From: Clostridiaceae bacterium
GTDB taxonomy: Bacteria > Bacillota > Clostridia > Lachnospirales > Lachnospiraceae
DNA: 64,000 bases
Assembly: GCA_902362865.1 (NCBI GenBank)
Contig: CABIYE010000011.1
Span: 1 to 64,000 of the forward strand
Direction of reading: 5' to 3'
Shown: positions 8,101 through 17,800 of the stretch, piece after piece
Layout: the number at the start of each line of letters is the position of its first letter
Numbering within the stretch: the first letter of the stretch is position 1
Position numbers and translations under genes: made by a program
The notes under the pieces: model-generated
What the model was told of the DNA's origin: nothing
Databases searched by the model: none
What the model saw: only the letters and a program-made list of their open reading frames with translations

Positions 8101-11100
8101 CCACTCCCACGCGAAATCAGGAGTGGATACCAGCATAGAATCACTGATTAACTGCCACGGTTCATCCGGATTGATCTCTGCCAGATATATTTTGGAGATT
8201 CCACCCGGCTTCTCCGCCCATGCCACATAATGTCTTCCTGCACTTTCAAAATACGTCATATCCAGTGAAAATTCTGAGAATGCACTTCTTCCGTCCATTC
8301 CCGTATCCCCGGCTTTTGCCGTCACCTGATGGAGGTTCGACTCATCCGCCGTCTTCCAGCTATCCGGATTCATGGGATCATCACCCACACATTTCAGCAT
8401 ATGCGGACGGATATCCCATACCGTACCGGTCGAGCGGCTTGCCGTAAAGATCATATACCAACTTCCACCAATATAGTGCATCTCCGGCGCCCAGATATAA
8501 CGATGGGCTTTTTCTGATTCTGACGCAGACCAGATCGTCACTTCTTCTGCATCCGCCAGCCCCTCTATTGTATCTGCGTGGCGAAGAATAATTCTGTCAT
8601 ATCCGATCCCGCTGTCTCTCTCCGTATATCCGCAGACCGGATAGGAGGCTGTAAAATAATAACTTCCATCTTCTGCTTTTACCACATACGGGTCTGCTCG
8701 CTGTTCTACCAGAACATTTCCGTAATCCGGCTGTCTGAGCGTTCCCCTCACCGTATACGTTCCGGGTGTGGATGTATCCACATTCGCCCAGTCCGTCTCG
8801 TTCCAGTCTATCCCAAAATCTTTCGTGGTTCCGTCGCTGTAGGACGCCGTCGCTTTGGACGGTCTGCTAATTGTTGTCTTATCCGTCCCTATCTGCACCG
8901 TAACCGTCTCGAATGCAGAGACAGATGTATTTACCACACGGCTGTACTTCTTAAGAATTGCATCGTATTCTTCTTTTGTTACCTCGAATACACCGCATTC
9001 AATCGCACCTTCAGGAAGCTCTGCATTTACCGCCGCCTTCTGATATATCGTCTCTTCCGGCTGGGTAAATTTCTCAAAGTCTGTTGTGTATACAACGTAA
9101 GATTTGCCATCACTTGCTTCATAGCAGAACTCATAAGCATTTCTTTCTTCATTATAAATACAGTTCACATTCCAGATATTCTTTCCGCTTGCATCCAGTC
9201 TTACATAACGTGAGTTTGTAAAGCTAGTCAGATTATCCGAATCATAAAGAAATACATACCCGCTGCTGTGGTTATCATCCGCTATGACCCCGTAAGTTCC
9301 ATCCGCTTTGCGGAAGAATACCGGACTTCCCATCATCTTTGTTCCTTCAGAAGGATAGAGAATTGGTTGGTTGTTATAAAGCGCCTGATAGCTCTGTCCC
9401 TTATCCTCACTATAACCGATATGAAGTGCGTCTGTGCGGTCCGTATTGCCGCTTCTTACATAAGTAAGGATTCTTCCATAGGGTTCCTGGGCGACTGTCA
9501 GGTGAAATACTTTCTCCCTCGTTACGCCCTGATAAGTTACAGAAGCAGTCAGAGTTACCGCCTTATCTCCGGTTCCATTGTCCGGTCTTGTTACCTTCCC
9601 TTCTTTTGTCAAAAGGGCTTCATTATCCGACGACCATGTAACTGCAGCGCCGTCTCCGATACTGGACGGAAGTTCGATGTCCGCCGTCAGGGTTGTCGGA
9701 CTGATATTCAATCCTTCCATATAATAGGTAAGCCATCCGTCCGGTGTATCTGCCAGAACAGTTAAAGGAAATTCTTTGGTTACCGTTTTCCCGCCAAGCG
9801 TCAATGCTGCAGTCAGTGTTACCTCCTGGTTCTGATTTGTTGGAAGCGTTACCTTCCCCCTCGCATCCAGATAATCACTGTTACTGCTGCTCCAGGTGAT
9901 TTTGGCACCATTGACTCCGGTTGTGGGAAGGCTGATATCTTCCATCACATATTCATATGGAAGTGTCAGACGATCCACATCCTCCTGCAGAGCCTTATCA
10001 AGCGCTGTCTCATCCCCAAGACCTTCATAATAAATATTCGCAACACCTGCTTGGTCCATACTATAGGTATATACCCGGACATCCCGGACGCCGCCCTTAT
10101 AAAACGGGTCGGGATACGTGGACTTCCCGATATAAGATACAAGATTCTCGCCAAAATCACTCACATTCCGGCTCGTTTCTACCGTACCAATCAAGGTATT
10201 ATTATAATATGCCGTAATGCTTCCCGGCTGAATAATCGTCGTATATAACGCCCACTGCGCATCTGTCGCCGGACCTTGGATGCCCTGCGCGGCAATGGTC
10301 GGGCTGATGCCATACTCTGTATGATACGGTGCTCCTGTATTCTCTGAATTTGTAATAACAGACTTATAATACCCGGCAGGATTACACGGATTTAGAAGCC
10401 AGTAATTGGAAGCATTTCCAAAGAACATTGCCGAATAATTGCCGGCCCCGGTTTCATTTTTAAGCCACAGGGAAACCGTCAGTGTATTCCGGTTATCAAA
10501 AGTCCCCGACGGAATCTCCACATACGAAGCCTCGCTATTCACGGAGCCTCCCGGCAGCGTCAGCGCATCGCCCGCAATGCTGTAGCCGGTTCCCCGGATC
10601 GTTCCGTCATGTCCGTTTCCTGAGATGTCAGTAACCGTCGTTCCGCTGGTTCTGGAAAAATCATAATGCAGATAGGGCTTTCCGCCCTCTGCCGGAACGA
10701 ATGCGGTAAAAACTTTCGTATCCGTTACATTCCCCAATGCCACTTCTGCCGTAAGGGTAACTGTCTTGTCTTCTGCCGCCGGGGTCACCGTACCGTCATT
10801 ACGGATAACAGACGGTTCGGAAGATTCCCATGTAACCACGGTTCCGTAGCCTGCGGTATCTGCAAGCGTCAGATCTGATGTCACACCATTTAAGTTATCT
10901 ACCGTCAGATTGTCAACAGCCGTCTGTACCACAATCTCTTTTGTATTGTCTGCCGGAGCCTCTCCCATAATCGTCCGGATTTCTTCTTCGGAAAGAGCGT
11001 CCCCGTAGATGCATACATCCTGGAAGCTTCCCTGAAATGTCCAGTCATTCATATAATTCGACCGTCCGATATAAGCGAAAAGATTTGTACCGAAATCTGA

Positions 11101-11721
11101 CACCTGCCTGCTTTTCGCCGTTGTCCCAATTCTTTCCCCATTGATGTATCCGGTTATTGACGTGGGTGTAATGACAGTCGTGTAATGTGTCCAAACATTC
11201 TGGTACTGTTCCGTAGGAGTCTGATTCAATCCCGCTTCTGAGTTATAGGGCGCTCCTTCATTCACAGAATCTGTAAATACCGATTTGAAATTCTTCTGCG
11301 GACTGTAAGGATTAAACAGCCAGTAATTCACCGGCATATGATTCTTTGCTTCTGTGCCGAAGAAAAGCGCCGACCAATTTCCCGCGTTTACACCGGATTT
11401 TATCCATGCCGATATGGTCAGATACTCTTGTCCGGCAAACATTTCTCCCGGAATACTAACATAATTCGTATTACTATCCGTTCCTCCCGGAAGAACCATT
11501 CCCGCATCAGCGCCGCTTCCAAATGACACATTGCCCACACTGGTTCCGTGGCGCCCATTCCCTGAACGGTCCTGTACGTCTGTCAAAAGCTCGTACCGCG
11601 CCAAAAGCTTTTCCGCTGTTTCTGCCGCTTTGACCGGACTGCTAACCATCAGGCTTCCGGCCGCCAATGCAATAGTAAGAACGACTGCTAAAATTCTTCT
11701 TTTTCCTCTATTCCTCTTCAT
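5146..11721 (-). CDS. Giant SLH-anchored GH43-family glycosidase with LamG domains
   Basis: 2191 residues. A signal peptide (1-32) is followed by two LamG/concanavalin-like domains (about 40-260 and 350-565). Atrophied-Ig-like modules sit at about 265-345, 575-660 and 665-745. A five-bladed GH43-type propeller follows. Its key acids are visible as RADPYVV (about 1008, general base), WAPEMHY (about 1078) and INEGP (about 1214, general acid), with GPGHNSF near 1284. GH43 enzymes cut arabinan or xylan side chains; the exact substrate is unknown. The C-terminal third shares modules with the giant SLH protein upstream. It ends in an Asp-Pro linker and three SLH domains (about 2005-2191) for wall attachment. 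Start ATG overlaps the radical SAM gene by 14 bases, so it is the last gene of that operon. Confidence 0.85.
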   Translation of the reverse strand: MKRNRGKRRILAVVLTIALAAGSLMVSSPVKAAETAEKLLARYELLTDVQDRSGNGRHGTSVGNVSFGSGADAGMVLPGGTDSNTNYVSIPGEMFAGQEYLTISAWIKSGVNAGNWSALFFGTEAKNHMPVNYWLFNPYSPQKNFKSVFTDSVNEGAPYNSEAGLNQTPTEQYQNVWTHYTTVITPTSITGYINGERIGTTAKSRQVSDFGTNLFAYIGRSNYMNDWTFQGSFQDVCIYGDALSEEEIRTIMGEAPADNTKEIVVQTAVDNLTVDNLNGVTSDLTLADTAGYGTVVTWESSEPSVIRNDGTVTPAAEDKTVTLTAEVALGNVTDTKVFTAFVPAEGGKPYLHYDFSRTSGTTVTDISGNGHDGTIRGTGYSIAGDALTLPGGSVNSEASYVEIPSGTFDNRNTLTVSLWLKNETGAGNYSAMFFGNASNYWLLNPCNPAGYYKSVITNSENTGAPYHTEYGISPTIAAQGIQGPATDAQWALYTTIIQPGSITAYYNNTLIGTVETSRNVSDFGENLVSYIGKSTYPDPFYKGGVRDVRVYTYSMDQAGVANIYYEGLGDETALDKALQEDVDRLTLPYEYVMEDISLPTTGVNGAKITWSSSNSDYLDARGKVTLPTNQNQEVTLTAALTLGGKTVTKEFPLTVLADTPDGWLTYYMEGLNISPTTLTADIELPSSIGDGAAVTWSSDNEALLTKEGKVTRPDNGTGDKAVTLTASVTYQGVTREKVFHLTVAQEPYGRILTYVRSGNTDRTDALHIGYSEDKGQSYQALYNNQPILYPSEGTKMMGSPVFFRKADGTYGVIADDNHSSGYVFLYDSDNLTSFTNSRYVRLDASGKNIWNVNCIYNEERNAYEFCYEASDGKSYVVYTTDFEKFTQPEETIYQKAAVNAELPEGAIECGVFEVTKEEYDAILKKYSRVVNTSVSAFETVTVQIGTDKTTISRPSKATASYSDGTTKDFGIDWNETDWANVDTSTPGTYTVRGTLRQPDYGNVLVEQRADPYVVKAEDGSYYFTASYPVCGYTERDSGIGYDRIILRHADTIEGLADAEEVTIWSASESEKAHRYIWAPEMHYIGGSWYMIFTASRSTGTVWDIRPHMLKCVGDDPMNPDSWKTADESNLHQVTAKAGDTGMDGRSAFSEFSLDMTYFESAGRHYVAWAEKPGGISKIYLAEINPDEPWQLISDSMLVSTPDFAWEWEGGTIINEGPAVLKHDGKIHLCFSGAAVDYTYCVGMVTAEEGADLLNPDSWTKYPTPLLKSEDFEVDGYDPQCGPGHNSFTYDKDGNPVIVYHARPMNCSNAVDADGNFGTCEYVSRGDDALSDPCRHARAKSLNFAADGTPILNMTLSEELSTKDVSLTIVVEDEKETPVQFYAARGIEASIPAQQIQRIISVDDGAVCEAAENAITFTGNVCGEFTVVYEKTNGEQVTIHVNVYAADHKAYVLDYGLTADLNASGEDAFGLYRIAGTNAYGMTGINLPAQADAESGTADMAILKGFRVSGTQDDWQMKVDANGAVLECTEEKLLYTPTAFMEDADVYEYQVEVKKNADTEIRTAEDGVAVGASLTVVPATVVYYEDDFSAITVSGASGKEGTTQDMLQSNHQKDVYGYDAVYGEETPDSAGGSTRLEADSTDRGTMTFTFNGTGFDVVGRSTADTAGISLVVRDADKKVVKSQIVDTVYQNGNLYQLPIISVKDLEYGTYTATIRAMRAGTKEAVRSVVYIDGIRIYHPAGVGESLKAEVGQYYQEKEAKADIAEIRELLLGKVHFENLDEILTGKKDENDEPSNDTTKEASVSLAVFDSAQGISIYHGGTVMVEGSADGTGDLEQILKNGPNNEVYLRKGNAIAFCAVPVGGADDDVPFTLQAEVKKAADEKDKTAQLTVLSEGAEPQVISCKTHTAMYYEIDLSKCKTYDDGSYLVVLASTGEGMLSLTNLKSTGYQIQALTETDYADGAQNVSAADTYLLMCAAFADDPADDPVDDPADDPADDPTDDPTDPPKELPFTDVGAGSWYETYVRYVYQKGIMTGMEALRFGPAEELCRAQFAVVLYRMEGSPKTEYKTVFKDVGRNEFYTDAVMWASEQGIVTGYTGGDRKGYFGPADSITREQMVTMLYRYASAKEMDTAGRDSLKGFPDSNLVSGFAEDAVRWAVEEGLLKGDQGMLRPQGNLNRAECAAIIQRFMENK
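5715..5790 (-). repeat. In-frame tandem repeats encoding the DDPADDP linker
   Basis: Repeated 12-15-base units of the type GGGTCATCCGCA / GGATCGTCTGCC encode the (A/V/T)DDP linker before the SLH domains. Length changes in these units would stay in frame. Confidence 0.6.
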
Positions 11722-12820
11722 CCTCTTCCTTCTCCTGTTTTATAAGTCTGACATATTCCTTCGTTAATCTGCACAAATATTCTGGTTTTTCTTCCATATT
11801 CCCCTGTCCTTCCGCCTGCACAACCGCACCGCAGACAGCGCATACTTTCCGGTATTCACAGACAGAGCACGCTCCGGGAAGCCGAAATCCGCCGATTTTC
11901 TCCCCAATCTCTTTCCACCGCTCCGTGAAATTCTCTGCTTCCACTTTTACGCTCGGCTCTGTCATCATGCCGCAGCCCCGAAGCTTAAAATCCCACGTAA
12001 TCCAAAAGACGCTTCTTCCTGCCATGCACTGCATCTTTTCATCTACCGGGCAATCTCCCCGCATCTCGGGGACTCCCTTTAAGACCCCTTCCTTCCGCGC
12101 TTCCCAGTAGCCTCCCCGGAAGCGGAACTGTTCGCTTCTCCACTGCAGGTATCCGGCTTTCTCCGGTGTCATGCGGCAATCCGCCGCCGGACAGTCCGTC
12201 TCTTTCTTTCGCACCGGCGGAAACATATACGAAGTGATTCTTGCCGGGAGGTCATGTTCCGCTATGAAAGCCTGGATTCTATCCTGCTCCTTTGCATTTT
12301 CTTCTGTGAAACTCACATTGATGCTGACATGGATACCCGCTTCCTTCAGCATCAGGATTGCTTCTGTCGCCCGCTGATATCCGTCCCTATAACCGCACAG
12401 TTCCCCGTACGCCTCCGCAGAACCGCCATACAAAGTAACATTCATCTTAGACGGCGGCATTTTTTTCAGCCATTCTACTGTTTCCCCGGTAATCATCGTT
12501 CCATTGGTGTTAATGGTAATCAAAAGTCCCATCCGGCACAGACCTTCATAGATCTCCCGGAAATCCGGCCGCAAAAATGGTTCTCCGCCGGTCAGCAAAA
12601 GAAACAACATCCCTGAATCCCTGCATACTTTTCCCAACTGAAGCCACTCTTTTGCCGTGCGAAGCTTGCCGGCCCGCTCCTGTTCTTCCTTAGACATCCG
12701 AATATAGCACATTTTACAATTCATATTGCAGCAAGGCGTCAACTCAAAGGTTCCCCCTATCGGAATATGCTTATATGCCGCTTTGGAATACAAATATTTT
12801 CTAATCTGTGGATTCTCCAT
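11708..12820 (-). CDS. Radical SAM/SPASM enzyme (peptide-modifying type)
   Basis: 370 residues. The [4Fe-4S] motif CxxxCxxC is at residues 31-38 (CNMNCKMC) in a typical TPCCNMNCKMCY context. It is followed by LLLTGGEPFLRPDF (SAM binding) and TINTNG. The C-terminal third has a SPASM-like cysteine set (CPVDEKMQC, GCGMM, CSVCEYRKVCAVCG) for auxiliary clusters. SPASM enzymes most often modify ribosomal peptides, or act as maturases. The gene overlaps its upstream neighbour by 20 bases and the downstream GH43 gene by 14, so all are translated together. Four genes upstream in the same run is a small Cys-containing peptide that is the likely substrate. The reaction cannot be predicted. Confidence 0.88.
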   Translation of the reverse strand: MENPQIRKYLYSKAAYKHIPIGGTFELTPCCNMNCKMCYIRMSKEEQERAGKLRTAKEWLQLGKVCRDSGMLFLLLTGGEPFLRPDFREIYEGLCRMGLLITINTNGTMITGETVEWLKKMPPSKMNVTLYGGSAEAYGELCGYRDGYQRATEAILMLKEAGIHVSINVSFTEENAKEQDRIQAFIAEHDLPARITSYMFPPVRKKETDCPAADCRMTPEKAGYLQWRSEQFRFRGGYWEARKEGVLKGVPEMRGDCPVDEKMQCMAGRSVFWITWDFKLRGCGMMTEPSVKVEAENFTERWKEIGEKIGGFRLPGACSVCEYRKVCAVCGAVVQAEGQGNMEEKPEYLCRLTKEYVRLIKQEKEEDEEE

Positions 12821-13592
12821 TCTCTTCCCCTTCCGGCTCCTGCGTCTTCTTCATGCCTGTAATCTTGCTGGCGCCGTCCTTGTAATGTTCCGAAGTAATC
12901 TCCTGCGTCTCTCCTGCAGGGATTTCTCCCAGCGAAATCCTATATGCAATTCCCCCCGGATAGGCATAGCCGCCCAGCCAGTTCTTATAAATGATCTGCA
13001 CACCGTTTACAGTATTCTCTCCCTGATTGGTTACATAGATTTTCCCATCCTTCTCCTCTGTATCCAGAACAGAAAGCTCTGTATCCGTTTCAAGGAAACC
13101 GAAATTATCTCCGACTACTTTATATTCCGCATCCTTCCGGAACGTCTTTCCTTCCAGTTCCTGAGCCAGAACCGTTCCGCCGGAGGGAAGCGCTGACACC
13201 TGGAAATGATACGTCTCTCCCTTTTCATCTTCAATCCAAAGCTGCATGACTTCCAGCGTGTCTTCTGCTATATTTGTCAAAATAAGGCTGAACACATCTT
13301 CCTTCTCCTGATCCCCGCCATCCTCATAAAACACACCGGCATAGCTTCCGGCATATTCAAGCAGAACTTCCGGATTACTGAGGTCGCCTTCCAATACTTT
13401 TTCCGCTTCCTCCCCTTCAAATCCCGGGAACAGATCTACGGTCATCGTTACCTCCGGTTTATCTGAAGATCCTGCCGTCTCCGTATCCTTCCTTCCGGCC
13501 ATCTTCCACACAATCACAAGTACTGCCACACAGATAACACTTCCTGCAAGAACCAGAATCTTTTTTCGTCTTCTATTCTTTTCTGTCTTCAA
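12801..13592 (-). CDS. Membrane-anchored hypothetical protein of the peptide cluster
   Basis: 263 residues from a TTG start preceded by GGAGAGG. A basic N terminus (KNRRRKK) and one membrane helix (about 11-32) put the rest outside the cell. The outer part is acidic with beta-rich segments (VFSLILTNIAEDTLEVMQLWIEDEKGETYHF; YVTNQGENTVNGVQIIYKNW), resembling two FxLyD/Ig-like beta sandwiches. I do not recognise a named family. It lies between the HprK-like gene and the radical SAM gene, overlapping the latter, so it probably serves the same pathway, for instance as a surface receptor or assembly factor. That is inference. Confidence 0.75.
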   Translation of the reverse strand: MKTEKNRRRKKILVLAGSVICVAVLVIVWKMAGRKDTETAGSSDKPEVTMTVDLFPGFEGEEAEKVLEGDLSNPEVLLEYAGSYAGVFYEDGGDQEKEDVFSLILTNIAEDTLEVMQLWIEDEKGETYHFQVSALPSGGTVLAQELEGKTFRKDAEYKVVGDNFGFLETDTELSVLDTEEKDGKIYVTNQGENTVNGVQIIYKNWLGGYAYPGGIAYRISLGEIPAGETQEITSEHYKDGASKITGMKKTQEPEGEENGESTD

Positions 13593-13637
13593 TGTTCCTC
13601 TCCTTCTCTTTCGATTTCCTTGCGCGCATTTTCCCGG

Positions 13638-14513
13638 TTATACTCCATCCTGCCGGAATCTTCTGCGCAAATCCTCCACTGCACTGGCGTCTTTCCTGCA
13701 TTGAAAGGTATATACCGGGATCTTCTCTGCAGCCGAAAATAAAAGTTCCGCCTGCTTTTTTTTCATCTTCTCATCCATATAGGCAAATGTACTTTCCCGC
13801 ATAAGCGGCAGAATACATCTGCTTTCCTTCAATTTCTGAATCTGATTCCTTTCTCCCTGGCTCAGAATAACAATCGCCCGCACCGGCGACTGATAATTCC
13901 GGTAGACGCCGGAAGAACCGGCGTAAGGAGAGCCTGCCGCAAAGATTCTTCCCTCCTTCTCATAAAGAACCGCCCGGTCGCCATTCATGGTAACGCCGCC
14001 GCCATACTGTTCCCACAATTGCGCCTGGGTAGATTTGCCGATTCCGGAAGGGCCTGAGAAAAGAACCGCGCCTTCCTCCGTCTCCACATAGGCGGCATGA
14101 AGCAGGATTCTTCCCCTGGTGTAAAACATTTCCTCAAACGCCATGTAAAAGCTCCAGTTCTTCGCTCTCTTAAAATCCTCCTGCACTTCTTTCGGAAGAT
14201 AGAGCCGGTATTGGTCTGCACATTCCCGCCTCCGTACCAAAGTTACCTCTCTTTCTTTATGAACCTTACTGTAGGGAAAGGTACGGTAACGGTACTGTCC
14301 GTCTTCTGTAATCCGGCAGAATTCCCCTGCATATAACTCCCGCTCTCCCCTCCTGTCACGAGAAGGCCTGCCTGTAAGAACCTCATACAGAATCTCCGGT
14401 GTTCTCGGCTCTTCCAAAAGGAATGCCCTGTATCTTTCTTCTAACTCCAACGGCATCCCTGTTATCCAGCGAAATGAAATTCCCGCCACAGAAAAATCAT
14501 ACTGGTATTTCAT
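13638..14513 (-). CDS. HPr kinase-like P-loop protein (peptide-cluster kinase)
   Basis: 291 residues. A Walker A loop, FSGPSGIGKSTQAQLW (about 160-175), is followed by GDRAVLYEKEGRIFAAGSPYAGSSG, the order seen in the C-terminal domain of HPr kinase/phosphorylase. The HprK N-terminal domain is missing, and the first 150 residues are of a kind seen in HprK-like proteins of RiPP (ribosomal peptide) clusters, some of which phosphorylate the peptide. The start at 14513 has a strong GGAGGGAAGAGG site. It follows the small peptide gene across a hairpin and precedes the membrane protein by 45 bases. A role in sugar control through HPr is unlikely because of this setting. Confidence 0.82.
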   Translation of the reverse strand: MKYQYDFSVAGISFRWITGMPLELEERYRAFLLEEPRTPEILYEVLTGRPSRDRRGERELYAGEFCRITEDGQYRYRTFPYSKVHKEREVTLVRRRECADQYRLYLPKEVQEDFKRAKNWSFYMAFEEMFYTRGRILLHAAYVETEEGAVLFSGPSGIGKSTQAQLWEQYGGGVTMNGDRAVLYEKEGRIFAAGSPYAGSSGVYRNYQSPVRAIVILSQGERNQIQKLKESRCILPLMRESTFAYMDEKMKKKQAELLFSAAEKIPVYTFQCRKDASAVEDLRRRFRQDGV

Positions 14514-14527
14514 CCTCTTCCCTCCAA

Positions 14528-14575
14528 AAAAGCAAAACGAAACAGAAACAAATCCTGCTTCTGTTCCGTCTTTCT
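14528..14575 (-). terminator. Intercistronic hairpin between peptide gene and kinase gene
   Basis: On the minus strand ACGGAACAGAA pairs with TTCTGTTTCGT and is followed by a T-rich run (TTTTGCTTTTTT), directly after the peptide stop codon. It looks like a leaky terminator that would give much peptide mRNA and less mRNA for the enzymes. Confidence 0.6.
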
Positions 14576-14584
14576 CTTTAAATA

Positions 14585-14839
14585 TTACGAAGTATATATT
14601 GCATTATCTGCGGGTCCGTGAAGACAGATACCATCGTATTCTTCATGGCTATATGGAATTTCGCATGAATCCGAAAAAATCCCTATCGAAAATGCATCCT
14701 CCATAAGCGGATTATTTGTTGATGTACATTGATTGTCCATCATCGTAACAATCGCCCCGCATCCGGACGCAGTCGCAATTATTTCACTAGCCGAAAATTC
14801 TTCAATCATAATCCTGGGTTTCTGATATGTTTTTTTCAT
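14585..14839 (-). CDS. Small Cys-containing peptide, candidate RiPP precursor
   Basis: 84 residues from the ATG at 14839, which has GAGGAGGAG eight bases upstream; a GTG at 14848 is a poorer choice. The N terminus (MKKTYQKPRIMIEEFSASEI) has the Lys-Pro and Glu-Phe leader pattern common in small Firmicutes peptides next to radical SAM enzymes. The C-terminal part holds four cysteines (SGCG, NQCT, DSCE, GICL) and ends IYTS. Its ribosome binding site overlaps the stop codon of the giant SLH gene, so it is translationally coupled to it. A hairpin and then the HprK-like kinase, membrane protein and radical SAM genes follow. The precursor role rests on leader pattern and context, not on a recognised family. 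Confidence 0.7.
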   Translation of the reverse strand: MKKTYQKPRIMIEEFSASEIIATASGCGAIVTMMDNQCTSTNNPLMEDAFSIGIFSDSCEIPYSHEEYDGICLHGPADNAIYTS

Positions 14840-14844
14840 AATTC

Positions 14845-17800
14845 TCACTCCTCCTCATCTGTCAGCAGACTCTGCCGCTCCTGGAACCGCTGAATGATTG
14901 CTGCGCACATTGCACGGTTGGTATCTCCCTGCGGATTGATCATACCATTATCACCTTGGATCAGTTTTTCAGAAACTGCCCACGCAACACCCTTGGCGGC
15001 AAATGCACTTACCTGCCTGCTGTCTTCAAAGCCTGACATATCAGAGGAAGCTTCCATACTCTCTCCCTTATACTGTGCATACCGATACATCATAACTGCA
15101 ATCTGTTCACGGGTAATCGGGTCTGTCGGTCCAAAACAGCCCGCCCGGTCACCGGAAGTATAACCTGTGATTACACCGATATCCTTCTGGCTTGCCCATA
15201 TAACTGCATCTGTATAGAACTGATTATCCGCAACATCCTTAAAGGTCTCCTTGTACGCTACCTTCGGACTGCCTGCCATACGGTACAAAATCACTGCAAA
15301 CTGTGCTCTGCAGATGGTCTGATCCGGTCCGAAATACGTCTTATCCAGACCTGTCATAATTCCCTTCTTATACACATAGCGGACATAGGATTCATACCAG
15401 CTTCCGGCCGGGACATCCACAAAGGGAAGCGCCTTACTATCATCATCCGGTCTGATATCCGGCTTCGTATCCGGCTCAGCGTCCGGCTTCGTATCCGGCG
15501 TCGTGTCTGAATCTGCGTCCGGCTTCGTATCCGGCGTCGTGTCCGAATCAACGTCCGGCTTTGTATCCGGCGTCGTGTCCGGAGCAACATCCGGCTCCTC
15601 CGCTTTACTTACGAACATCGCCTTCATAAGACTATAGGTATCTGCCGCAAGCGTTGATGGCTCGTTCGGATTCTCTGTAAGATCAGAACCGGCAACCGGT
15701 GTCAACGTATAGCCTTTTACTTTCAGATTTGTAAGCGAAACCATACTCTCTCCCGTAGATGCCAGGATTACCAGATAGGATCCATCCGCATACCGCTTAC
15801 AATTTGCCAGATCAATCTTATAATACATCGGTGTATAAGTCGTAAGTGTAATCGTCTGTGCCTTCTCATTATCAGCTGTAAGAACTTTTATTTCTGCAGA
15901 TGATTTCTGATCATCCGCCACCTTCTTCGCCTCGATCTGTAAGGTTCTGTCTGCTTCTGGAATTGCACTGCCTGCTTCCGGAACCGCACGGAATGCGATT
16001 GCATTACCTGCGGCAAGATATACCTCATTGTTCGGTCCGCGCTTCAGTATTTTCTCTAAACTGTCAATCGCATCAATTGGCACGGTCGTATCCGGATTCT
16101 CAACCTGTGCATTTCCTGCATGGTACATCACCACTCCAAGTTCCGGATCCACTGCCACAAGAGAAACAGCAGAGCCACTTGTAGTCGTTGTTGTTCCTGT
16201 CGTACTGTCATCCCCGGAACTATCCATGTTCTTTAAAATTGCGTCCAGATTCTCAAACTTAACAGACCCAAGAAGGAGGTCTCTCACTTCTTTAATATCG
16301 GCCTTATATTCGGAGCCCAGATAATATTGGCTTACAGCTGTGTTCTTTCCGTCCTTTGTATTTGCAGGATCGTAAATACGGATTGCATCTATATATACAT
16401 AGCTGTTGGTAACTGTCTCATCCGCCCTGTTCTTCGTCCTCATTGCCTTAATCGTCACATCATACTGGCCGTATGCAAGATCCTTGATGCTTACCATCGG
16501 AAGCTGATACAACTTACCATTTGCGTAAGAAGTATCTACAATTGTGCTCTTCTCAAGCTTGCCCGGAACACCTTCGGTATCCGAATGTTCTCTGACTATT
16601 ACCGCAAGGCCTGCCGTATCTATCGTGCTTCTGCCTATCAGGTCAAATCCTCTTCCCCGGAAGGTAAATTCCATCGTTCCTCTATTGGCGGCATTAGACG
16701 CATCAAGCCTTGTGCTACCTTCGGCGCTGTCCAAAGTATTTTCTCTGCTCTCATAAAGAGTCTTTATTTCATCCGCCTCAAGCGCCCGGTCGTAGATACG
16801 CACATCGCGGACGTCACCTGCAAAATAGTCATCACCATTTCCTCTATAGGGAGATGTTCCAATATATCCCACCAGGTCTCTCTGCAAATCTGCAAGACTA
16901 ATTCCTGTTGCCGGATTCTCAGCTACTTTCTCTCCATTACAGTAAAGAGTCATTTTATTCGCTCCAAGAACCACTGTATACAAGGCAAGTTCACCACGCT
17001 TGGCAGCAGCGGTTATGGTTTGTGGGTTGTTATGCCAGGAACCAAGTGTAATAACTGAACTTATATTGCTGCTAGAATCATCTGGCTTCAGCGACCAATA
17101 GTGTGTCGGCCAGTTCCCATCATTGCTTCCGATATACATTGCAATATAATTTCTTGTAACATCTGACTGATTCTTCATCCACACAGACACTGTCATATCC
17201 GTCTTATCATTCGTAAGCCCTGTCGGAAGCTCTACGTAAGCAGCATCGCTGCCTGAAGCTCCTCCCGGTAATGTCAGTGTATCGCCGCTTATCTTCGCTC
17301 CCGACTGCCTGATATATCCATTGTTACCTTTTCCGGAAATATCAGCCACCGGTGTATTTGCTGCAACCGTTCCGTCCGCATTCGCCGTCACAGTTGAGAA
17401 ATCATAATGTACAAGCAAGTTCTCCTCAACAACCGAAGCATTCGTATTCGTGCTGTATACGGCATCATATCCATATACACCCGTCTGATCATTCGACTGC
17501 ATAAGCTTACCGCCTGCTGCCTTCTGGTTATCTCCTGTCACTGTAATCGCCTGAAAATCATCCTCATAATATACTACCTCTGCCGGAACCATCGTTATCG
17601 TTCCAGCCATACGTACGCCGTCTGCAGAAGTTGCTTCCGGGGCGTCCATATCAGTATCCAATGACTTCTTTACATCCACACGATAATTGTACACATCCGC
17701 ATTCTCCATAAATGCGGTCGGCGTATAGATCAGCTTTGTGCCATCCAACTGAAGCGTTGAAGTATCTGTATTTACCATTGTAGTATTTTTTCCATACGCA

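Noticed and set aside
8578..9213. 211-codon plus-strand open frame inside the GH43 gene
   Set aside because: It is the antisense of well-conserved propeller coding sequence and shows no family pattern. The same applies to other opposite-strand frames in rpoB, rpoC, fusA and the SLH genes.
13638..14513. True HPr kinase/phosphorylase (hprK)
   Set aside because: The HprK N-terminal domain is lacking, and the neighbours are radical SAM and peptide genes. A cluster-specific HprK-like protein fits better.
15461..15592. 36-bp direct repeats resembling a CRISPR array
   Set aside because: The units are tandem without unique spacers and encode an in-frame Asp-Thr-Pro-Lys linker of the SLH protein. 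No cas gene is present.
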